Of a DNA stretch of 64,000 bases, positions 1-13,317 are shown one piece after another; position 1 is the stretch's first letter, and each line of letters starts with the position of its first letter. The notes beneath the pieces were generated by a model, which did no database searches, had not been told where the DNA came from, and saw only the letters and a program-made list of their open reading frames with translations. Source of the stretch: Whitmania pigra (taxonomy: Eukaryota; Annelida; Clitellata; Hirudinida; Haemopidae); NCBI GenBank assembly GCA_021613335.1, contig JAJTWR010000228.1, forward strand, positions 1,622,501-1,686,500. The letters are read 5' to 3'. The position numbers were made by a program, and so were the translations under genes.

Positions 1-98
1 ATTACTTATCATGAATGATTATTCATCTATTATTACTGATAATAAATTAAACATGGCGATGACATCTTCCTATTTCTCTTGGGACGGTTTGTACCGAG

Positions 99-1523
99 TC
101 AGGTATTTATTGCGGTCGACAGACTGGCAAGAACTGTTGCTCCTGGAATGTTGAGGCTGCCGTTTGTGGCACGGTCGAGGTCCGAAGTCCCAGAGTCTTG
201 GTGTTCGAACCCTGCCTTCCTCTCCTCGGTCGAAGGCTCGGGGCCAGAAGTCAGGTAGTTGATCTCCACTGAGTTCTGTTGCTGGAGCTGTTCCAAGGCC
301 GATGAAGCTGAAAGAACGACCTGGTGATTTATGTTGGAGTTGGTGCTGGAAGTGGGCCCCTGTTTCAAAACGGTCAGATTCTCCTCTTTGGCACCGTGAT
401 CGATCGTGGTCTGGATTGTCGATTGAGAGCCATTCGACGCGCTACAAACCACTCTGACGTTATTGGTGGCGGTTGTCGCTCTGGACGCCGATACCCCAGC
501 CGTGCTCGCGCTGAAGTTGCTGAATACTTTGGCCACTTCTGAGGAAGAGGTAGCATTCTGAATCTGAGAAGAATGCGACATCAGTGTTAAACATGGAGCG
601 CTGGTCACCACCTCGACTGAACTAACGGCTGGTGGTGGCTGAGGAGCGGTCGACGCAGCTGCGGCAGCTGGCTGTTGCTGGCTGCTGGTCGACGGCTGGC
701 TGGAGGTGAGCAGCTGCTTGTAGAGGTTGGAGGAGACAAAACGCGGGTAGGAGTCCCTCTGCATGAGCGTGAAGATCTGAATTTGAGCCTCGTCGAAGGT
801 GTTCCTGGTAGGGTTGACCATGTTTCTGTCAATCAACTCCCGCACCTCTGAATCCAAACTCACCTACATAGCAATTAGACATGGTTAGTGACTTGTGATA
901 ACATCATTACTTCTTCATCAATACTTTCCAGCTATTTTTATATTGATTTATATTTATAATTAAAATATAATTATCTTATAAGAATATTATATTTTATATA
1001 TTTTTTTATTTTATTTTATTTAGACATCAAAACGGAATACATCTGATCAGAAAGAGAGCAAAATACGTCTCGGTAATCTTATCTTTACGCTGACTGAAAC
1101 AAACGCTTTCTATTTTTTTTTGGCAAATTCAAATAAATCTTAGCAATTGCCTTGCATCAGCAACAATGACTTTTTATGTCCGCATTCCAGAACTCAGGAA
1201 AATACGCGCAAGTTGAGCAAATAACACAACAACAACAACAACAACAACAACAACTGCAACAACAAATATGATAATAATATTTAATCTTTAACATATTAAT
1301 AACATAATAATAATATTATTATGAATATCATTAATATCGCTATTATTATAGAACAATATTTTCGCAGGTTTTAAACGATAATACAGACATTTTTGATAAT
1401 GCCAGCATAAATTAAAAATTCAAAATCAAGTTCTTACAATTTCATGGTATTACCTATTAAGACATCATTTTTTAATTACAATCTTCACCAATTACATTAC
1501 CATCATCATCATCATCGTCATCG

Positions 1524-1556
<33 letters not shown>

Positions 1557-3748
1557 CTATCACCATCATCATCATCATCACTATGACATCATCATCACCA
1601 TCGTCATCAAATTCACCTCCTTTGGTGAGAATATGGAGATGTAGTCTTCATAAATATTCCTGGCTTGTTCTTCAACGTAATCAGCAGGTGTCTGAAACTT
1701 GAGGTTCTCACACGCAATCCAAAAAAGCACGTTTTCCTCACTGAACTCTGACCTCAAGAACTGTCTGAAGACCTCCTGACCTTCTGTTAAATTATTGCGT
1801 AATTATTTAGTTTATACTAAACTAATTAGTTAGTTAATTATAAAATAAACTAATTTACATAATCAGTTAGTTGATATTAGACTAAACTAATTAATTATCA
1901 CTGATCATAATTAATTAATTAATATTATACTTAATTAAATGATTGATTAACAGTTCACATGCTAATGGGTTTTGAATGACAATTAGCTTATAAACTAATT
2001 GTTTAAATATTCAATTAGGTGAATGATCGAATGTTATTAACATAACCAATTGACAAGTACCTTAATTAATTATGAGAATCTCATAAAAAAAGCTTAAGAA
2101 CAACAATTTATTACCAACATAAATAATTTATCTCCCCTTAACATAATTTATTAATTTACTTTTATTCTTCAACAGCTTCTCAAAGGACTTTCCCCAGGTT
2201 TGAATTTCGTCAAAGGTAATCCTGAATATGAATATGAATGTGTCGCTAATTATTCGTGAAGATAATTTCCATACAAATATTACATTAATATTAATAACAG
2301 AAACTATGTTTTTCATTCATATCGTAGTATATAAAGTATTCTACGAGCACATAAATCAATGAGTTATTAATTATGCTAATGACATTTTAATGAGCCGCTG
2401 TAACTTACGGATCATTCGTGAGGTCCTCTGATGGTCGGCCTTGACTTTCCTCTCTGTCTTGGATGGAGATGCTGGAAATGTCGCAAAAATGAAGATGCAA
2501 TGTCATTAATATTAGTATCAATAGTAATATGATTACTCACGATTGCAACCATGTTATTATGATTTGATTAATAATATTAATAATTTGTTTTAATCCAAAG
2601 ATATAATAATACGATAACATCCAATGTCCAGTAATAGAATTTGTCCAATAATAATTAATTTGCGCCATAAAAAGAAATCTTCGTGCACGACCTCTCCTGA
2701 TGTTATTGTCTGCACCAATGGGAAGGGAAGATTTCTTTCACTTCCGGTAGATTGAGAATTTTAATTATCAATTATTTTATTTAATTTCGTTGCAAGGAGC
2801 ATCTACTTGATTAAGTGGAATTTGTCGTGCTGGGATTATTTAAAGGAATTCGTATGAGTTCGTTAATAATAATTATTTTTAATAACAATAATAATATTGA
2901 CAATTATAAATAGTTATAAGTAGTTATTATTAAAAATAATTATCAATACTAACAATAATAAATGGTTATATACAAAATATAATTATCATATCAAATATTG
3001 CTACTTTTATTTATTTATGCCTCTGAAAATAACGTAGAACCCGCCAATGCTCATAAATCTAAAACATCAGTTCGATTGTAGTGATTCATTCCTCTCTTCT
3101 TGTTGGAGACGAAAATTGTTGCAGCTTAGATGGGATCAAGTCTTGATGGCCTTGAAAGTCAAGGATTAAACGCAAGACCTGTCATCGTATTTTGCCATGG
3201 AATCGCTCAAGGATGTTGTTTTATATTTTCCAATTATAAGCCCCTTGGTTGAATTACCACATTGACAAGGACGGTGTTTAATTAATGAGTAAATGAGTAG
3301 TGATTATATTTGTCTAATAAATAAATTAGTTATGCTTATATTTTTAATTCATAATTTAATTAACCACTAAAATTGAAAACAAAATAAAAGCAATAATAAT
3401 ATTAATAAATCATTATAAAGTCCTGGTCTTTGAAGTTATTTGCTGTTGTTCTAAATTATTGTTGTTGTTGTTGTCGTTGTGGTTGTCGTTGTCGTTGTTG
3501 TTATTATTATTTTTATTAGTAGTAGTAATAGTAGTATTATTACCTAATATTATTCTTATTAATAAATAATAATTCATTTTTTTAATTTTATTATAATTGT
3601 TCAACAAAAATAACAATAACACATACCACGAGCAGCTGCAGCAACAGCACCAACAGAAGCAACAAGTTTTTGAAGAGTTCTTTCCATTTACTGGTCCAGG
3701 CAGCTTCTCAGAAGGATGAGAGGGTCCTGGCTTTTGCTGGACTCTCAT
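99..3748 (-). CDS. RGS17: RZ-subfamily regulator of G-protein signalling (RGS17/19/20-like), five coding exons, complete
   Basis: Exons 3748-3627, 2471-2409, 2221-2160, 1783-1617 and 863-99 join in phase to 392 residues. All acceptors are AG and all donors GT. Exon 1 encodes the palmitoylation-type cysteine string CCFCWCCCCSCSC (the last Cys is split across intron 1), the hallmark of RGS17/19/20. Exons 3-5 encode the RGS box, including SEENVLFWIACENL, YEDYISIFSPKEVSLDSEVR and FDEAQIQIFTLMQRDSYPRF. The family accelerates GTP hydrolysis on Gi/Gz alpha subunits at membranes. The start ATG is chosen because MRVQQ resembles the vertebrate MRKRQQ start; the frame stays open about 26 codons upstream. 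Odd feature: family members end soon after the RGS box, but here about 200 Ser/Thr/Gln/Ala-rich residues follow. Family assignment is secure; which of the three vertebrate paralogues it equals cannot be decided. Confidence 0.95.
1211..1268. repeat. (CAA)n microsatellite
   Basis: A run of CAA/AAC trinucleotides with one interruption (CTG). It lies in the last intron of the RGS gene. Confidence 0.9.
1497..1612. repeat. (CAT)n microsatellite next to an RGS exon
   Basis: Imperfect CAT/CGT/CAC trinucleotides read as a His-rich frame on the plus strand, but they are intronic to the minus-strand RGS gene. The array ends only a few bases from the splice donor of the 1783-1617 exon. Confidence 0.9.
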
Positions 3749-3867
3749 GGTCTTGGCAGGGACAGGCTGGTCTTGGGTCTTGTGTTTCCTGTCTTGTTGG
3801 TTCCTTTCTCTCCATCCAACATCCTCGATCTTTAAGCAAAAAATTAATCCTCGTCTTTAAATTGTGA

Positions 3868-6406
3868 AATGCGAAAAGTAAAATCTTTTAAATAATTGAA
3901 TTTAACAATGCCTTTCCGACATTAACGCTTTTTGTCCAGAATAGAGTTGAAAGTAGAATTGTAGATTGAAAACATAATTGAAAGCATAATTAAAAACATA
4001 ATTAAAACATAATTGAAAGCGTAATTGGCAAGAAAAGATGAATGGAACAAAAAAACATGACTGATGAATGAGTTTACATATTGAAAGCCTTCGTCTCAGT
4101 TTCTCCATCAATAATCAAATAATAGTGCCAAATGGAGATGAGTCTCGCTTATGATGTCTTATGATAAAAGTTGCCCCGTAATCACATTGTGATGATTACA
4201 AAAATCCTGGTTGAAACAAAAATAAGTAATGATCCAAAAAAAAACGAGGAAATAACAATTTCAAGGCCGTTTCATGCCGCTGTTGACAGCTCAGGTAATA
4301 TCTGCTGAAAAGAAATTATCTGTGTCATCGTTTTCACTTTTAAGTTATAAATTTGCAAAAGCGGTCCAAACGCACGATTAATTTTTGATTTTTTTAATAA
4401 ATTTATGAAGGATTTTTGCTTTGTTTTTTAAAATGAAAATTTATTTTTACGAGGCAAGTACAATTTTAGTTTTAGAAGCATTTTTGGACAGTATTCCGTT
4501 CATAACCATAAAAATGTCAAAGTTCAAATCCTATTTCTCGATGGTAACTTTCATACATTTCCTTGTGAAAAAAAAAACATATTTTTTCTGCTTAACAATC
4601 ACACGCGACCTTTTGGATGAATGAATCTTTATTAAACTTGAGCTACTAAATTTTTTTCTATAAATTATTTTAATTTTATAATAACGTTAATAATTGTATT
4701 TGTATTTTATACAACTTTAATAAAATTACGTTTTAAGGAATCTAATCTCTTTGCAGTTATTTATCCGCGTACAGACACTGTTTTTAAAATGGAGGCGGCT
4801 ATCGTCTGCTCGCGTCGAGCGTTTATCGTTTCAACTTATTTGTAGTGGTTAATGTTTTGTTTTTAGATCGACTTATTTAATATTCCGTAGTCATTATGTG
4901 TTGGTGATGTTAATTTTTAATCGACGGGAAATTTGAACATGAAAAGGAATTTCTTTCAGATACAACAAAGACCTGCTCGTTAAATTTCGAAGATGAAAGC
5001 TTTCACAAGCCAAAATGTAGGAACACCTGCATGGTTTTATAATTATCCATCTGGATGTTAAGGATAATAAATGAAATTAGATGAGTGTAATTACTTTGAT
5101 GGAGTGAGGTAAGAGTTTTTTTATATTCTCCTTTCAAGTGATATCAAAAAAGTGTGTCAAAAATCAAGTTTGGTTTTGGCGGTTTTTTTAATGGAGGCCC
5201 TACTTTTAATATCCTGCCCATTACGATTATTCGTATTTCTTGATTTTTAGTCGAAGCCAACTTGCAAACTTCGTCTTTCATGTCCAGCCCTCGCATTTAC
5301 GCCATTGTAAGGATCAGGATCAGGTCGCATTAGCAGGGCCATTTTTTTGCATTTTTGGTGAGCCAAAGGAAGATTAACGTTCCTCGGGCGTTTGAGACGC
5401 CTTCTTGAAAGCTGCCGGAAACATTCAAGGTGAAAATTAGACGTCAGAGTATTTCTAGGACAAGTTCGCAGCAGAAAGAATTTCAGAAAAAGTTTTGCAG
5501 AATTCTTAACAATTCTAGAGATTTTCAGAGAAAGCGTTAAATTTTATCATAATTTGAAATTACCTGATTTTTACGAGAGAACGTACAGCTCATTTTTCTC
5601 CTACAACATGTTAGTCCTTGACCGGTGCGTGTCTCGGTAGACTGGCCGCCCGTGGTTTCCCGGCTGTCTGTGTAGCCGGTGATTTCGAAGCCGAGTCGGT
5701 TGAAGAAGCTTGAAAAGCAGGGAAAACAGATGGGAGCTATGAGACACATGTATGACTAGGAGACTTCATTTATCTAATGCTTTATCGGTTGATCTTTCCA
5801 CCAGGAATCTGCCAAGGAGAAAAAAATAATTCCAATTTAATCTAAGTGCCTGGCGAGAGATTTAGATTTTAATGTCTGCATCGTACTCAGTATGTGACTT
5901 GATTTATACTCGTCTGCTTTTGTTTTCGCGGTGCACGTTTAGATATTGTTTTGCGTTTATGTGTGTATGTGTGTATGTCTTATATTGCGAAGAACCGCTG
6001 TACAAGCTTCACCGCTGTTGTTTACTTTTGTTGTTTTTGTTTACTCGACTGGCTAGAAATATCTCTAAAGAGATTAAAGAACTGATAAATGCTTTTTGTG
6101 ACGACCATGAACCTGTCATGTTCTGAGGCGAGTTATGAATACAATGGTTTTTCGAACAAGGCCGATGGTTTGGTCCGAAAAGTGCGCACTGAGTAGTAGC
6201 TTAGTGGATTGATGTGAAGGTCTCAGTACGATGGTTCAGTAAGACAAGGACGCATTTGCATTCATCTTTACGAGAACAAACAGAATCAAATTGATCTTCG
6301 TTAGAAAAAAATAAATAAAGGAATGGTTATTGATTCAAAAGCATGTCTTCTAATGTCATGGATGCACAACTCGTATTGTTGGTGAGATGCGGAGGTTGCC
6401 TTTCTT
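3868..6406. other. Gene-poor stretch upstream of the RGS gene
   Basis: I see only short, unrecognised open frames, for example 5749-5537 minus and 5872-6126 plus. None has a family motif or convincing splice context. A promoter or 5' non-coding exons of the RGS gene may lie here but cannot be placed. Confidence 0.5.
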
Positions 6407-6414
6407 GTCGTGAG

Positions 6415-7422
6415 TAGTGTTGTGAGCGTGAAATATTTCAATTGTTTTATTTCAAAATGTTTTGTTTTTTTTGAAATATTTTAACACAAAAAAAAACACA
6501 AAAAAAACAAAAAAAACAAAAACAAATTAATGTTAATTAAAAAAATTAAGTTAAGTTAAAATTAATTAATTAAAAAAAGTTTTATTGTTTATTACTAATT
6601 TTGTAATTATTTATCGTGCAGGAATTATTAATTAATTTTTGTAAATTTATTACGTAATATTCAGCATCTTTTGTCTTTACAAAAATCAACTTCAGTGGGG
6701 GCAATCATTGAACAGAAATATCCTCACATTTATTGCTATGGTTGCTGTGCTCACGGACTTAACCTCTTGATGAATGATATTGCCAAGATGACACCTATAA
6801 ACCAGGTAATATCAAGTTCAATAAATGTAATAAAGGAGTTCAAAAGAAGCAATCGATTGACAGCATTGTTGAAGTCCAAAGTCCTTCCACAAAATACTTT
6901 TACATCATTGAAACTGCCTGTGAAAACTAGATGGGGCTCCAATGTAATATCATTAAGAAGCTTGGTGGAAAGGTATATGTTCATCACGACCTCTTGCTAA
7001 AGTAGCTTCTAAGATTTTGTCATTGCCTGCAACAACCGCTGTAATTGAAAGAAGTTTCAGTGCCTATTCATTTATCCAGAATGATAAACGGAACCGCCTC
7101 ACCACAAACAGATCTGGAAAACTAGTTTTTATTTCCCAAAACTTAAAGCTTATGGCTTGCAGTACTTCAGAAAGTAATCACAACTCTGAAGCAGAAGACG
7201 AAGAATCTGAGAAGGATGAAGACAGTGAAATTGATGAAATGGATCAAAACTGATTTAAATTAGCACTGCTATTCTTATTTTTTATTGTTTGTCTTATTGA
7301 AGTTGCAATAAATCTGTTTGTCCAATCATGAATTATCATTTTATCGATAAATTAAAAAAAAACAATAAAAAACCAAAAAAACTCATAAAAAACACAAAAA
7401 AACATGTTTTTTTACAACTCTA
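6415..7422 (+). mobile_element. Internally deleted hAT transposon with exact 8-bp target duplication
   Basis: The element begins TAGTGTTGTGA and ends with the imperfect inverted complement TTACAACTCTA. It is flanked by the identical octamer GTCGTGAG at 6407-6414 and 7423-7430, the target-site length of hAT transposases. Inside, 6671-7000 reads as a transposase core fragment (HGLNLLMNDI, KTRWGSNV), and 7017-7253 reads as the C-terminal dimerisation block (ATTAVIERSFSAY) followed by an acidic tail. The N-terminal part is missing and a stop separates the two pieces, so it is non-autonomous. The ends are rich in poly-A/T tracts. Confidence 0.9.
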
Positions 7423-10400
7423 GTCGTGAGTTGTTGTTGTACTGATATCTTTTTATTTTACTGATGTTTGTTTTTATTTTAGTGGTTTTCGAATCTTCAT
7501 TCGTGGAAAGGATGCCATTGTTATTATTCTGTGGCTTTTTTTCTCGTTTGAGGAAGTCTGTTCCAACAGACATTAATGCATTTATCGTCTTAAAACACTT
7601 TCGCAGGTGCAAGAAAAAATTTATCAGAGGATGCAAAGTATCAATTTGTGGCATGTGGTTTCGAGTTGCTTTTGAGCTCAGGATTTTTACGGGATGAGGA
7701 AGTGCTGCATGAGTATATGAGTATGAATATTTTTTTTTATTTATTTATTGAGTCGACATTAAAGAACAATTTTTAAGCAGTAATTGCTTATTTTCCAGTG
7801 TTTACACCTCATGGAGCTCACAGGATTCTCAAATGAAACTCTATCTGTAGACTGCAATCAAGATGGGTAATAATTTAAGTTTTCAATTAACATTAAAAGT
7901 TGACGAACGGAAAAGATTGGAGACATCTGAAGACAATATTGAAACAATTGTCCGTTGATGCTTATCAAAACTCTGAAGTTAACAGTGAATAGCTCAGAAT
8001 GTACCTGATAATGAAAGTGAGTTGTCGAATTGTGACTGGCATTTGTTCCAACGGCCATTGAGGATGTTCATCTGATCGTGATTATAATTTCTATACGTTT
8101 TGTGCGATGGCCGCGAGCCAGGCAATCAGCTAGTGCAAAGAAAACAGGAGATAACAAAATACTTCACGTCAGCGAATCGCAGATTGGAGATGATTTATGC
8201 TCGAAATGTATTTTTTGCCGAAGCAAAAGCAAATGAGATTTCCTTGACAACATTTCGAAGCCCCGTTGAAAAAGATTCCGGTTTGACGACAGCGATGACA
8301 TTTCAGCTTTTTCTCCAGGTGGGCAAACACTCGCACGACTTGAAAAGGCGACCTTTTTATGCTTCTAGAAAGGGGGAGGGGACAAACCCTCGTAAAATAT
8401 GAGGAGATGGCCTTTTTTGTGTCTATTCTAAAATCAGCCCACCCCCCAAAATTTCGTTAAATTGACGATGAAGGGGATTAGACGCGGAAGACTGGAGAAG
8501 CAATTACTTTCTCCGTCAACATTTCTGGCTTCCTTTCCAGTTTAGAATTTTATTAAATTTAGTTTCTAGAGATGAAAAGTTGGTTCCATCACTTTGTGAC
8601 GAAAATGATTCTTCATTTCAGAGTAAAAGTTCCACAACTAAGTCGCTTAAAAATGAATTAAAAAGAGTTATTTTTGCTGACAAGATGAGAGCAACTCGCG
8701 CACAAACGTGGCCGGAAAATAGGGTGAGAAATTGCTATGGAATGGTTGCGTTTTATCAACATGTCTCCTGAAAATTTCCGCTGATTGGAAAAATATTGTC
8801 GAAACCAGGATATCGTAATAACAGCTACGTTGAAGAGATGCCCGTTTGGGAGAGAAATTGTCGAAATAAGCGAATGAAACTATCCCTAGCTCGAGTGATG
8901 TTTGACCACGTCCAATAAGTAAATAAACAAACAAATGAATAAGTGTGCTCAGGAAAATACTTACCGACTTAGACTTTGTTCCTGGCGATTATGAGTTTCT
9001 TCCAGATGAGGTGCGAGTTAAACCCGATCAAGGCTATTCCACAGACACTTTATGCGAGAATGCGATTAAATCTACTTTTTAAATCTCTTTGCAGAGTTAC
9101 AAAATATTCATCTACTTATTAAAAATCTAGAAGTTTAACGATGGACTAATGTGAAGTAATTAGTACAGGCTTGACGATAAACAGTCTCTTTTCTCTTTTA
9201 ATTCTTGTTTTTTTTTAACTTCCTGACCAGTACGCCTTTTTCTCAGCTTGCTTCTCTCGTATATCTAAGGACTAGCCCCCTAATATTCATATGTTCTCGT
9301 GCGCCCAGGCCATCAATCCAGATTGAGTCTGCGTTTGGTGGATGCGTTTTTTTCTTTCCTGCTTAAACGATCGCAATGATATTTCCAGTCAAACTGAATG
9401 AGTATCATTGTATACAAACCATGCCTTATCTACCACGGTTCTAGGTCGGCGCATACGAGCCTGGCGCCTGTTTTGCATCGATGAATTTAGCGAAATCTCC
9501 CCCCGTATGAAGTTATATTCTCTGTTCTGCATCCTCCGCATCTAATGTAGCTCTTTAGTTGCGTATGAGACCCGTCCACGACGCACGCAACCGACTGCCG
9601 TACGCGATTAGCTCCGTACAGCCGAACGGGCCGCTTGACGCACTCCAAGAAAGTCGAGTTAGATACGATGTCAGTATTTTTATGGATAAGCCGGTTGGAT
9701 TTCGTATTGGGAAGTGGTCTTGATTGATGGCTCGAACATTGTCACCCTCGGGTGGTAAGCTACTTTCCGGGTTTATGCTTTTCCAGCGATTCTGACTGGA
9801 GCAGATCTCAGACATGGTTTGATGGCTACAACCTCTAGTCGAGGAGACTCAAGTTTTACTCATCACATAAATAATGGAGGTTAATGCACGCTAACATGAG
9901 CTTATTAAAATATTGCTTTAAAAAAGCATTAACATGGAATGGCAATGTTAATTATAGTTTTTAATCTTTGTATCGGCGCTCTTTTGATTTGAAGCAATAG
10001 ATTCTTATGTAGATTGGCAGGGAAGATGCAATATTTCTGGCTGAGTATCACGGTAACAGCCTTTGAAGTGTTTTAGAAAATTCATCTGTTGACGTTGACC
10101 TTGTGATGTTGACTGTTCAGGTTGTGACTGACGTTAATAAAAAGTCATCAATGCTAAGAATCATGTCATCTCCGAAAAATGCACAACCACCATGAAATAA
10201 CAATGAAGCAGTTGTTCAGAAACCGAATGAAAGAACTTAATTTAAACCCTTAATAATGGCTTATGTTCATAAATATCGCAAAACTGAGAGTTCTTGCTAC
10301 ACAATGTCATCATGCGATACTTCGGAAATCAAAGGTTTCCGCTCTTTGACTTTCTCCCAGGAAAAAAATGGGGGTCATCAGATTGCCCTTGCATCATCCT

Positions 10401-10493
10401 GGTTCAAATCTCGAGATGACCTCACTAAAAGCCGCTGAACAAGGGCGGGGATTACGTACGAATCTCCAAACGGCAGCAGTTCTTTGGAAAATT

Positions 10494-10495
10494 AC

Positions 10496-10576
<81 letters not shown>

Positions 10577-10590
10577 CATCATTATTTTTA

Positions 10591-10625
<35 letters not shown>

Positions 10626-10626
10626 G
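10494..10626. repeat. (ATT)n microsatellite, about 130 bp
   Basis: Nearly pure ATT with few interruptions (ATC, TTT). The frames through it (poly-Ile, poly-Asn) are repeat artefacts. Confidence 0.97.
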
Positions 10627-10772
10627 TTATTTTGAATTAAATACATAAAATGATGATGACTCACTGAAAATGTTTTGAACAAACATCATAATGTTTGTCT
10701 CTGAAATACTCGCTTGAATTGGTCTTGATTCATGAGCCGTCATTATGATTAAACGGTTGCCTTCATTATCAT

Positions 10773-10774
10773 TA

Positions 10775-10840
<66 letters not shown>
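10773..10840. repeat. (ATT)n microsatellite
   Basis: A second ATT array about 150 bp to the right of the first. Confidence 0.95.
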
Positions 10841-12385
10841 ATTGTCGTTGTTATTATATGATTATGATTGTGATTATTATTCTTTTTTATGACGAGTAAG
10901 CGTGGCCTGTACGCATGCAAAAGACCTGTCCAGACATTGCTTGCTGAAGCAACCGGACAGCATAAATTCTTTGTTTGACTATCTTTAGCTTTTTATCAAA
11001 CCATAAAAACCAAAAAATCAGACCATAAACACTTTCATTGCTATTGGCGCCTTTTGTCGTGTAAATGATGGTCTTCATCAAAGTTTCTCTTGTGCCTGAA
11101 TGACACCATTTCTCAATGCTGTTGAAGCAATCATTACTTTCTCTGTACCTGCTCTCACAATGACGTCATAATCATCGCATGATTAACTCATAATTATAGC
11201 AAACGGTCCTTAGCGATGCGTTGAAGTCAGTCCTCATCGCACGTCAACAGTCTGTTAGATTTTCCTTCTTGTTTGGTAAATTTTATATTGTTTTTATGTT
11301 TTTCGAAACTGAAATCAGTTTCATGTCAAGTGCTGATTTTTTTTTATGTTTGTGTACCGATAGATATGATTCGCTGTTTTACCAAAACATTCAAACGATT
11401 GATCTGAATCTCGAAATGTCGACATTCGTGGTCAATTAAGATGCAGCTTCATGAGCAATTGGTTCCACGAAAACAAGGATTCCTAAGAACCTCAGAGAGT
11501 CGCAAATGAAGCGTCAAATGCGAAAGGAGCGCAGCTGCGTATGCTTCTTCCGCCCACTTGTTTGGAAGCCGAATATTGCACCATTGTGACGAGTTTCTCG
11601 CTGACCTGCTTGCTCTTGAGCCAAGCCCTTGAATTACGCATTTCCTCTTTCAAACAAGAGTCAAAATAAGACGTTTGAAAAAAAAATGATCACGGAATGT
11701 AATTTAGTCGGTTCTTGTCAATGGTGACGTCGCAAAATATTCGCTGTTGAAATATCGATGTTATTAAAATAGACTCCATAAGAGGGGGTAATAATAGTAA
11801 AATTAATAGAATATTGGTAACTTATGGGAACTTGATCTTAATGCAGATCAAGTAAATTATGAGATATTTTGGTGTCAATGTTTGTTACGTATTATAAGTT
11901 TCTGTAACTAAATTACAAGTGTCTTTAGTGTGGAATTAATTGTTTACCGTTAATCTATCTTTACTGTTGCGATATTTATGTATTAATACACAGACAAAAC
12001 TGTACCTATACCGATTTTAAAATCTTGGCTTCGCTGCTGCCAAACTATATAGGAAGACCAATATTCGTACTCTGAAGAGCGTCAGATGCATTCAAATCGA
12101 TGGATTTGTCATCTGGTAACTCCAGCCTTGAGATTAAGTTCTTGAGGGCTTGAGTGAGCTAAAGTCTACATGCCTCCCAATGAGCATGTTGAGCAAACAT
12201 ACTTGATCATTTCGAACACATGGATTGGTCGTTAGTATGATGATATTTATTTTTGTTTGATTTTTGCTTTTTAATGTTTTTTATACTTTTTCATTCGAGT
12301 TTAGAAAGTTTGTTGAGATGTACCTTTGATTTGTCGCAGTGTGGCTGTAATAATAGCAACTCTTAAGCTTTGCGTAAACGTTACT

Positions 12386-12835
12386 ATGCCGATGATATCA
12401 TCGCATCGCCCACGCACCACCCCTGTTTATCCGTGCAGTCCAGCTGGCCCAGCGCCTACGCTTGTTTGTCCGTGCTGTTGTAGATTCTGTGCACGTGAAC
12501 TAGAATTCACTCATTCATGTAAGTACCCCTGGGACTTAACCATCAGTGAAAGATACTTTAAATCATCGAATGGTTCAACATTCAATAGTAGGGTTAAATT
12601 GGCACAAAATCAAGTAAAATACTTTAACTTTCCTGACGAGGTGAATTCTGAGACTTTGGAATTTTATTGGGGGCTTTTGGTCTTCGGGCCGATCCGAGAT
12701 AATTCGAAGAGATCTTCTAAAATATGTCTGCGTGGGAGCTGCTGCTTGTTTCCCATTACGGAAAATCCCAAGGGATGTTTGAAGGACTCGCATGAATTTG
12801 CGTGTCATGGACTGGTTATGAATAAAAATTTATGA
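12386..12835 (+). CDS. Hypothetical 149-residue open frame, unrecognised
   Basis: An uninterrupted frame from an ATG, long for this AT-rich DNA. It has a Cys/Pro-rich start (CPCCCRFCARE) and no signal peptide, membrane segment or family motif that I recognise. No splice context or neighbour supports it. It may be an exon, a decayed element or chance. Confidence 0.25.
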   Translation: MPMISSHRPRTTPVYPCSPAGPAPTLVCPCCCRFCARELEFTHSCKYPWDLTISERYFKSSNGSTFNSRVKLAQNQVKYFNFPDEVNSETLEFYWGLLVFGPIRDNSKRSSKICLRGSCCLFPITENPKGCLKDSHEFACHGLVMNKNL

Positions 12836-12964
12836 CTTATTATCGATTAATTTTACAAATCTAATTATTACATAATTTATAATAAAAGTCTGTTTCTATA
12901 TGTTCGAAATTTCTCAAATGCTTAAATCTTTGGCAATGATGCGGGGAACTTGGTATTTCATGGT

Positions 12965-13309
12965 CAGTGGCGCAACTAGGGGGGGCTGGGGGGGACTTGC
13001 GCCCCCCCCCCCCAGGCCTAATAGGAGAGACCTTCCAATTTTTCAAAATCCGATGAGTTTTTTTTGTGGGGGAGGAGGGGTAAGGGAATTTAACTGGTTC
13101 GAAACTTTGAGACAGGAGATAGTCAAACTCATTAATAAATTATTAAAGATACAAAATAAGACTGCAGACAGAAGATAGTTAAACTCATAATAATAATAAT
13201 AATAATCTGTTCTTTCTTTAATTCTTTATTAATTATAGTTGGTAGTTTTGATTTGAACAGTTTCAAAAACTTGAGCCCCCCCCAGCATTTTTGGCTGGTT
13301 GCGCCACTG
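12965..13309. mobile_element. hAT-type MITE with exact 8-bp target duplication
   Basis: The 345-bp element has perfect 12-bp terminal inverted repeats, CAGTGGCGCAAC and GTTGCGCCACTG. It is flanked by TTCATGGT at 12957-12964 and 13310-13317. G-rich (5') and C-rich (3') tracts lie just inside the termini. It has no coding capacity, so it depended on a hAT transposase in trans. Confidence 0.93.
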
Positions 13310-13317
13310 TTCATGGT

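Larger units (their letters stand above)
7431..12385. other. Long stretch without a recognisable gene
   Basis: Between the 6.4-7.4 kb hAT element and the 12.4 kb open frame I recognise no gene family. Short frames at 8100-8402 (+), 8580-8771 (+), 8934-8668 (-) and 9815-9555 (-) have a base composition less AT-rich than the surroundings but no motif I know. They could be decayed mobile DNA or exons of an unknown gene. Two ATT arrays lie inside. Confidence 0.5.

Noticed and set aside
1444..1644. His-rich 66-residue frame on the plus strand
   Set aside because: CAT microsatellite in an intron of the RGS gene, overlapping an RGS exon on the other strand.
10368..10682. Poly-Ile and poly-Asn open frames
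   Set aside because: Direct translation of an ATT microsatellite.
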